Shown: one piece after another, positions 20,683 through 24,623 of the stretch
Layout: each line of letters begins with the position of its first letter
Numbering within the stretch: the stretch's first letter is position 1
From: a virus
Strand: one strand, 5' to 3'
Length of the DNA: 24,623 bases
IMG/VR virus record: IMGVR_UViG_3300033153_003921
Location: 1-24,623 of that record
The notes under the pieces: model-generated
The model's input: the letters and a program-made list of their open reading frames with translations, nothing else
Database searches by the model: none
Told to the model about the DNA's origin: nothing
Translations under genes and position numbers: made by a program

Positions 20683-20700
20683 TTTAATATATATATTAAA
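20683..20700 (+). repeat. Perfect 18-bp AT palindrome between transcription units
   Basis: TTTAATATATATATTAAA directly after the 20308 gene stop (20680-20682) is self-complementary over its full length. It may be a TATA-like element usable in both directions or part of a terminator. Confidence 0.45.
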
Positions 20701-20706
20701 AATCAA

Positions 20707-20716
20707 CATATATAAG
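20707..20716 (+). promoter_or_regulatory. TATA-box promoter for the receptor-binding/fibre operon
   Basis: CATATATAAG is centred about 26 bases before ATG 20738. No Shine-Dalgarno site is visible, so a leaderless transcript is expected. Confidence 0.75.
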
Positions 20717-20737
20717 TTAAATACCTTACAATAGACT

Positions 20738-21223
20738 ATGGCAACAGCAGAAGGAGACTATCCAAAAATTGGTAATGACCCAATTTATGCATCTGAATTG
20801 AATTTATATAAAGGAAATGCAATAGAAATTTATACTGGTAATGCTTTAGATATTTCTGAAACTGGTGGGGGTGCGACAAATTCTTATGAAATGACAGCAA
20901 TATCTGCAGCTGATTTAGTTGGTGCAACATATATTAAAATAAGTATGACAGCATATTTTAATGCAGCTGGAACTAGTGGAGCAAGACTTTATTATAAAGT
21001 AGAAACAAAAGAAATTGGGGGTAGTTATTCTGACAGTTTAGCATCAAGAGAAATTTGTGATAATACTTCTGGAGAAAGAATGGCTACAATTGATTATTAT
21101 CATACTTTAACTGCTGGGGAAAAAACAAATGGGGTTCAAGTTAAATTAACTATTAGCGCGAATGCAAATGGTGACGGAACTCAAGCTTTTACAAATATTC
21201 AAATAATAAATGTTCCAGTATAA
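20738..21223 (+). CDS. Probable tail-tip/receptor-binding accessory protein (161 aa)
   Basis: The start MATAEGDYPKIGNDPIYASE, then LNLYKG, is a pattern often found at the beginning of short phage tail-tip proteins (a virion-attachment arm). The remaining sequence is rich in strands: TYIKISMTAYFNAAG, ARLYYKVETKEIGGSYSDSL, VQVKLTISANANGDG and AFTNIQIINVPV, consistent with a jelly-roll or similar beta domain. It is the first gene of the distal operon and precedes holin-like and fibre genes. A direct role in host attachment is inferred. Confidence 0.55.
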   Translation: MATAEGDYPKIGNDPIYASELNLYKGNAIEIYTGNALDISETGGGATNSYEMTAISAADLVGATYIKISMTAYFNAAGTSGARLYYKVETKEIGGSYSDSLASREICDNTSGERMATIDYYHTLTAGEKTNGVQVKLTISANANGDGTQAFTNIQIINVPV

Positions 21224-21252
21224 AAATCAATAACTAAACAACAACAAATAAC

Positions 21253-21423
21253 ATGGTAAAAAACACATACAGCTTTAAGAAAACATTAAAAAAGTTTGGT
21301 ATAGATGTAGCTATTGTTCTAATCACTGGACTGATTTCCATATGGCAAAGTGATGCAAGATATATAGCACTTATACCCTTTTTGAAAGCTGGATTGGATT
21401 ATATAAAACACAGAAAAGGGTAG
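21253..21423 (+). CDS. Small holin-like membrane protein (56 aa)
   Basis: It begins MVKNTYSFKKTLKKFGIDVA, a basic amphipathic start, followed by hydrophobic segments (VAIVLITGLISIW, residues about 19-31; YIALIPFLKAGLDYI, about 37-51) and a basic end KHRKG. The outline (basic N-terminus, one or two membrane helices with central DAR turn, basic tail) matches many small phage holins. The next gene looks like an XhlA-type partner. If functional it would permeabilise the archaeal membrane at lysis. No endolysin is recognised nearby. Confidence 0.5.
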   Translation: MVKNTYSFKKTLKKFGIDVAIVLITGLISIWQSDARYIALIPFLKAGLDYIKHRKG

Positions 21424-21429
21424 TTCGAT

Positions 21430-21636
21430 ATGGAAAAGACATATATCGATGCAGTAGAATTTAATGATTTTAAAAAAAATCAAAATCAATTAATTGGAAT
21501 TTTAAATCACAATATGACAAAGATAACAGTAGATGTAAAATGGCTCAAGAAAATTCAGACATGGCAAGTAAGCTTGATAGCAGGAATATTTGCGGCGGTT
21601 GTTGCTGGATTTTTAAGATCATTTGGGGTGTTTTAA
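21430..21636 (+). CDS. XhlA-like protein: coiled coil plus C-terminal membrane helix (68 aa)
   Basis: Residues 1-44 are polar and helical with a heptad pattern (FNDFKKNQNQLIGILNHNMT, KITVDVKWLKKIQ). A single hydrophobic helix follows (VSLIAGIFAAVVAGFLRSF, residues about 47-65). This order is that of XhlA/haemolysin-type accessory lysis proteins of phages. It lies six bases after the holin-like gene and one-on-one with it, as in known XhlA-XhlB pairs. Its stop abuts the next ATG. Confidence 0.6.
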   Translation: MEKTYIDAVEFNDFKKNQNQLIGILNHNMTKITVDVKWLKKIQTWQVSLIAGIFAAVVAGFLRSFGVF

Positions 21637-21990
21637 ATGCCAGAAGCAATAATTGATGGTACTGGCTCGGGTAATTTAGCCAGAGTAAATACCCAAGGAA
21701 GACTTTTAGTAGATATAAGTGGCGCTACAATAAATATAGGAAGTGTAAGTGCAAATGTAGATTCTATATATGTACAAAGTGGACTTATTTTTATAGATGA
21801 AACAATTCCAACACATTCAACAAAAAACAATCCAGCGTGGAAATTTGAATATGATACACTTAATAATTTAGGTAGTGTAACTGAGTTTATTGGGGCTGGT
21901 AGTTATGTAAACGTATTAATATGGGAGGGATTTAGTGGTACATCTGTTGGGATTGGTTCTCGGGTGTCTAACATTGGATCGTTTACTTAA
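21637..21990 (+). CDS. Small beta-rich tail-region protein (117 aa)
   Basis: The start MPEAIIDGTGSGNLARVNTQ, then GRLLVDISG, resembles a recurrent phage module: short fibre-region proteins with I-D-G-T-G-x-G-x-x-A-x-V-x-x-x-x-R-L-x-V. The remainder is beta-type and Gly/Ser-rich (SANVDSIYVQSG, GAGSYVNVLIWEGFSG, RVSNIGSFT). It directly precedes the large fibre gene (TAATG). Structural role is probable, precise role unknown. Confidence 0.6.
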   Translation: MPEAIIDGTGSGNLARVNTQGRLLVDISGATINIGSVSANVDSIYVQSGLIFIDETIPTHSTKNNPAWKFEYDTLNNLGSVTEFIGAGSYVNVLIWEGFSGTSVGIGSRVSNIGSFT

Positions 21991-23720
21991 TGGGATTAAG
22001 TAATTTAAAAATAGAGAAATTCTTAATAGAGTGGGAAATACTTAAAAATCAATTAGATATTCCAAGTAAATATTGGGATAGGACGGGCACAATCCTAAGC
22101 CCTAAGACTGCTGGGGATAATGTTAACCTTGGGACTGGGAATATTTGGGCTAATCAACTTTCAACAACAATAGCAAATCCATCTCTACCAGTAGTTATAC
22201 AAGATGGGAAAATAGAATTTTGGGAAAGAACTATTGGATTTAATGAAGCATGGAAGATAGAGAGGGATGGAAGTGATAATCTTGTAGTGAGTTGGAGTGA
22301 TGGGTTAGCCCCAAAAATATTTCAGATAGATACTGATGTTGAATGGGATGGTGGGGGAAGTGTAGCAACAAACGCCCACATAGCCGACAACTCACAAGCA
22401 CATACAGATTATTTAATTAACAACGGAGATGATAGCACGAGTGGAATATTAACTGCGTTAGGATTTGCAACAGAGTTTATGTCAATAGGAGCCAAGAGTA
22501 TATCTGTTGGTGGTGGAGAATCCTTAACACTTTCTGCTACATCTATTATAGTTCCAACTAATCTTTATGTTAATCAAAATTCTACAACTGCTTTATTGGT
22601 TGAAGATGATGGGACTAAGGATAATGTCTTAGTGGTTGATACATCAAACGGGAGAGTTGGAATAAATCAAGTTCCTGCTGTTCCTCTCCATGTGAAAGGG
22701 GTTTCAAGATTTACTGATGGAACAGCAGTTATGACAATAACTCCAGGAAGTCCGACTATTATTGGAATGGATAGCGGTGCTGGATTTGAATACAGAGCAG
22801 GAACTGGTAAATTTACATTAAAAAGTGGAACTGGAGAAGTAGAGTTAGATACTGGAAATGAACCAGATGGGGATATGGAATTGAAATTTATCACAGCAAG
22901 TTATGAGGGAAATTTAAAGTATTCTGAATTTATGGGAAATGGTTTAGTTGATTGTTTTGTATTTGGAGATGATGTTGATTTTCCTAATAATATAAAATTG
23001 CTTTTTGGGAATGGTTTTGGTTATCCAAGTTATAATACCTACGCTGAGATGTATCATTCTGGCTCTGATTTATATTTAAATAATGATGTTGGAACACTTT
23101 ATATTGATAGCACTGAGTATATTAATATTACACCAGCGACTTCCATAAGATTAGGACAAACTTCAACAAATTTTACAGAAATAAAAAGTGATGGAGAGAT
23201 TAATCTACATGGAACAGCGAGAGTTAAAAAATCTTTATGGCTTCCTTTTGAAGTATTAAAGGCTCCTGGAACAAAACCAGCTGATTATATAGACCACGGA
23301 ATATCAGGAGCATGGAGTTTTTCTGATGGGACAGATGATACTGTTGTTTTTCTTGCCGAAGTGCCTCCAGATATGGATAGAAGCGAAGCTCCAACATTAA
23401 AAATTGGATGGTCTACAAATACAACAGCAACAGATGAAACAGCTGTTTGGCAGATTGAATATCTTTGGATGGCTCCTGGAGAAGATACAACTGCTGAAGC
23501 ACAAGAGATTTTAACAATTAATTCAAATGCAGTTGCACAGGCAAATGGATTAATTATTGCAGAATTTACAGGAATAGATGCTCCAGATGAGACTGATGTT
23601 TGTGTTCATTGCAGATTAAAAAGATTAGGAGCTGATGGAAATGATGATTTAACAGATACAGCAGAAGTGCATGGTGTTTGTTTAAGTTATTTTGCAGACA
23701 AATTAGGAGAAGCAACATAA
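21990..23720 (+). CDS. Large tail fibre/receptor-binding protein (576 aa)
   Basis: After a charged N-terminus the protein contains fibre motifs in order: HIADNSQAHTDYLINNGDDS (130-149), a motif common in fibre shafts; NGRVGINQVPAVPLHVKG (220-237), the same V/L-G-I-x-x-x-P-A-x-x-L-H-V-x-G type motif as in the 12031 fibre; repetitive beta-rich stretches (GEVELDTGNEPDGDMELKF, GEINLHGTARVKKS); and a C-terminal domain from about residue 425 (GAWSFSDGTDDTVVFLAEVP, PDMDRSEAPTLKIGW, VCVHCRLKRLG) of probable beta-sandwich type. It overlaps the previous stop and the next start by TAATG. It most likely trimerises and determines host range. Confidence 0.82.
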   Translation: MGLSNLKIEKFLIEWEILKNQLDIPSKYWDRTGTILSPKTAGDNVNLGTGNIWANQLSTTIANPSLPVVIQDGKIEFWERTIGFNEAWKIERDGSDNLVVSWSDGLAPKIFQIDTDVEWDGGGSVATNAHIADNSQAHTDYLINNGDDSTSGILTALGFATEFMSIGAKSISVGGGESLTLSATSIIVPTNLYVNQNSTTALLVEDDGTKDNVLVVDTSNGRVGINQVPAVPLHVKGVSRFTDGTAVMTITPGSPTIIGMDSGAGFEYRAGTGKFTLKSGTGEVELDTGNEPDGDMELKFITASYEGNLKYSEFMGNGLVDCFVFGDDVDFPNNIKLLFGNGFGYPSYNTYAEMYHSGSDLYLNNDVGTLYIDSTEYINITPATSIRLGQTSTNFTEIKSDGEINLHGTARVKKSLWLPFEVLKAPGTKPADYIDHGISGAWSFSDGTDDTVVFLAEVPPDMDRSEAPTLKIGWSTNTTATDETAVWQIEYLWMAPGEDTTAEAQEILTINSNAVAQANGLIIAEFTGIDAPDETDVCVHCRLKRLGADGNDDLTDTAEVHGVCLSYFADKLGEAT

Positions 23721-23863
23721 TGACAAAAAAAATAACTAAAATTAGCGACGAGGAAATTGAAGTTGTAACCACAAAAACAACTGAAACAAAATCGGTTTTT
23801 AATAAAGCTGGACTTCTCGCTAAGAAACAAGAAATAGACGAACTACTTAGTAAGTTCGATTAA
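23720..23863 (+). CDS. Small coiled-coil tail-region protein (47 aa)
   Basis: The start overlaps the fibre stop (TAATG at 23718-23722). The protein reads MTKKITKISDEEIEVVTTKT, then a helix GLLAKKQEIDELLSKFD. Very short proteins with this K-I-x-x-I-S-D-E-E-I-E and L-x-x-K-x-E-I-D-x-L-L-x-x-F ending recur beside fibre genes in phages. Function unknown. Confidence 0.6.
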   Translation: MTKKITKISDEEIEVVTTKTTETKSVFNKAGLLAKKQEIDELLSKFD

Positions 23864-23864
23864 A

Positions 23865-24023
23865 ATGAAACCAAATTTAGAAAGGAAGACTGAATGCATA
23901 TGGAAGATTTGGGCAGAGATAAACAGCGACGCTGATAACGAATGGGTAGAAAAATGCAATAGGTGTTCTGGATATAGTGTGAGGTGCAAGTTATACACCC
24001 CAAGACAAAACCGAAAGGTTTAA
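23865..24023 (+). CDS. Small Cys-containing protein (52 aa)
   Basis: It begins one base after the previous stop. Cys residues are at ECIW, KCNRC and RCKL (residues 11, 31, 34 and 41), compatible with a small zinc site; the C-terminus is basic (YTPRQNRKV). No Shine-Dalgarno site. Its last codons overlap the TATA box of the next gene. Function unknown; DNA or protein binding possible. Confidence 0.5.
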   Translation: MKPNLERKTECIWKIWAEINSDADNEWVEKCNRCSGYSVRCKLYTPRQNRKV

Positions 24024-24046
24024 ATAGTATGTTACACTCTGTAACA
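24017..24046 (+). promoter_or_regulatory. Promoter with perfect 7-3-7 operator-like inverted repeat
   Basis: The TATA box GGTTTAAATAGT (24017-24028), preceded by purine-rich GAAAG, is centred about 25 bases before ATG 24048. TGTTACA-CTC-TGTAACA (24030-24046) fills the space between TATA box and start codon. A dimeric repressor bound there would block RNA polymerase at the start site. The binding protein is unknown. Confidence 0.7.
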
Positions 24047-24047
24047 C

Positions 24048-24200
24048 ATGGAAATAGAAGACATTATATGTGAACCAACGAGAAAGTGTGAGATGTGTGG
24101 CTGGGTCGGAACTAAAGAAGAATTTCATAAGGTTAAAATAGATGAAAATGGGGATTATCTTGATGTTTGTGATTCTTGTTATGAGGGGAGTATAGCATGA
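24048..24200 (+). CDS. Small zinc-ribbon-like protein (50 aa) under operator control
   Basis: Likely expressed from a leaderless transcript. The protein has CEMC (residues 14-17) and CDSC (41-44) flanking a short beta segment (EEFHKVKIDENGDYLDV), a two-knuckle zinc-ribbon layout; an extra Cys is at residue 8. The stop TGA (24198-24200) overlaps a minute ORF start. Being controlled by a palindromic operator, it heads the run of micro-ORFs that continues to the window end and may be early or regulated genes. Confidence 0.6.
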   Translation: MEIEDIICEPTRKCEMCGWVGTKEEFHKVKIDENGDYLDVCDSCYEGSIA

Positions 24201-24210
24201 GTAATAAAAT

Positions 24211-24327
24211 ATGAGGGGTTTGAAGATAAATATGAGAAGGTGTAGAATATGCGGAAAAAAAGTGTGGTGGCTAGCGTGGTTAGTTGGTCTTCGAATTTGT
24301 CAAAATTGTAATAGAGGTGAAATGTGA
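24211..24327 (+). CDS. Small CxxC protein (38 aa)
   Basis: It reads MRGLKINMRRCRICGKKVWW, then LAWLVGLRICQNCNRGEM. Cys pairs CRIC and CQNC form a possible zinc ribbon separated by a hydrophobic Trp-rich segment. ATG 24211 or in-frame ATG 24232 could be the start. The stop overlaps the next ATG (24327). Call is based on the Cys pattern and coupling. Confidence 0.45.
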   Translation: MRGLKINMRRCRICGKKVWWLAWLVGLRICQNCNRGEM

Positions 24328-24386
24328 TGGGACATTGGCTTTATAGAAAAATCTATGATAAATACGGACAGGAAATTAAAAAATGA
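24327..24386 (+). CDS. Micro-ORF (19 aa)
   Basis: The frame MGHWLYRKIYDKYGQEIKK follows a GAGGTGA site (24314-24320) and overlaps neighbouring stops and starts at both ends. The peptide is short and basic. It may be translated as part of a coupled chain; low confidence. Confidence 0.3.
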   Translation: MGHWLYRKIYDKYGQEIKK

Positions 24387-24466
24387 GTGATTATGTTGAT
24401 TGGAAGCGTGAGAAGTTAGCAGAGAGGATACTGTGGTTAGAAGGAGAGGTGAATGATGAAGTATAA
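24383..24466 (+). CDS. Micro-ORF (27 aa), helical
   Basis: The ATG overlaps the preceding TGA (ATGA at 24383-24386). MSDYVDWKREKLAERILWLE, then GEVNDEV, is an amphipathic helix. Low confidence because of length. Confidence 0.35.
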   Translation: MSDYVDWKREKLAERILWLEGEVNDEV

Positions 24467-24593
24467 AATACTAAGGATACATTGGGCTACATGGATAAAG
24501 TTGAGAGGACTTGTGCCGGGAATTGACGGAGAGATTATGGACGACTATTTAAAAAGAATTGTAAGGGGGTTAGAAGATGGAAAGAATAACTAA
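24456..24593 (+). CDS. Small basic protein (45 aa)
   Basis: The ATG follows AAGGAGAGGT (24441-24450) and overlaps the previous frame. The protein reads MKYKILRIHWATWIKLRGLV, then PGIDGEIMDDYLKRIVRGLE. It is basic/amphipathic with no recognised domain. Overlap with the following ORF continues the chain. Confidence 0.45.
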   Translation: MKYKILRIHWATWIKLRGLVPGIDGEIMDDYLKRIVRGLEDGKNN

Positions 24594-24623
24594 AAATGTA
24601 AAAAGAATAATAGCTGGATATAA
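24577..24623 (+). CDS. Start of a further ORF, cut by the window end
   Basis: The ATG at 24577 follows AAGGGGG (24564-24570) and overlaps the previous gene. Only MERITKNVKRIIAGY is visible before the window ends, so no function can be given. Confidence 0.4.
   Translation, partial: MERITKNVKRIIAGY

Noticed and set aside
24197-24214. Five-codon ORF overlapping the 24048 stop
   Set aside because: It is too short to support as a gene; at most a coupling relay to the 24211 frame.

Overview
This window is most likely a contiguous late (structural) region of a head-tailed virus (Caudoviricetes, siphovirus-like) that infects an archaeon, or an integrated copy of one. All convincing genes lie on the + strand, and the DNA is AT-rich. 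Archaeal affiliation is inferred from recurrent TATA boxes (TTTATATA / TATTTATAAA / TTATATAAAT type) centred about 25-30 bases before start codons that would give leaderless or very short-leader mRNAs (before 1307, 4568, 14638, 20738, 24048). Genes inside operons instead use Shine-Dalgarno sites (GGAGG, GGGGG) or stop/start overlaps (ATGA, TAATG). The host cannot be named from the sequence. No integrase, replication gene, tRNA, rRNA or CRISPR array was seen.

Layout. (1) 1-1263: a GT-B glycosyltransferase carrying a GC-richer, low-complexity insert. (2) 1307-2767: small regulatory, membrane and unknown genes. (3) 2807-8265: terminase small and large subunits, a fused portal-MuF protein, three micro-ORFs, an HNH endonuclease and two unknown small genes. 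(4) 8333-10651: a DUF5320-like microprotein, the prohead protease with an apparent nested scaffold start, a decoration/cement-like protein and an HK97-fold major capsid protein. (5) 10756-13472: small unknown and fibre-like genes placed between capsid and connector genes. (6) 13454-16644: a BppU-like protein, head-closure and tail-completion proteins, a second HNH endonuclease with its own promoter, the tail terminator and the tail tube protein. (7) 16705-20682: tail-assembly chaperone with a probable -1 frameshift extension, tape measure, tail hub and a fibre-accessory protein. (8) 20738-23863: receptor-binding/fibre genes surrounding a holin/XhlA-like pair. (9) 23865-24623: tightly overlapping micro-ORFs, several with CxxC pairs, one behind a promoter overlapped by a perfect 7-3-7 inverted repeat.

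Together the genes encode DNA packaging (TerS/TerL/portal), capsid assembly and maturation (protease, nested scaffold, capsid and cement proteins), neck assembly, tail-length control and tail-tip/host recognition. The observations most worth following up are: two virion genes that lack any usable ATG/GTG/TTG start and appear to begin at AUA (15634) and AUU (13454); a lambda C/Nu3-like nested scaffold start; a stop-adjacent -1 frameshift in the tail chaperone; and the operator-like palindrome at 24030-24046.
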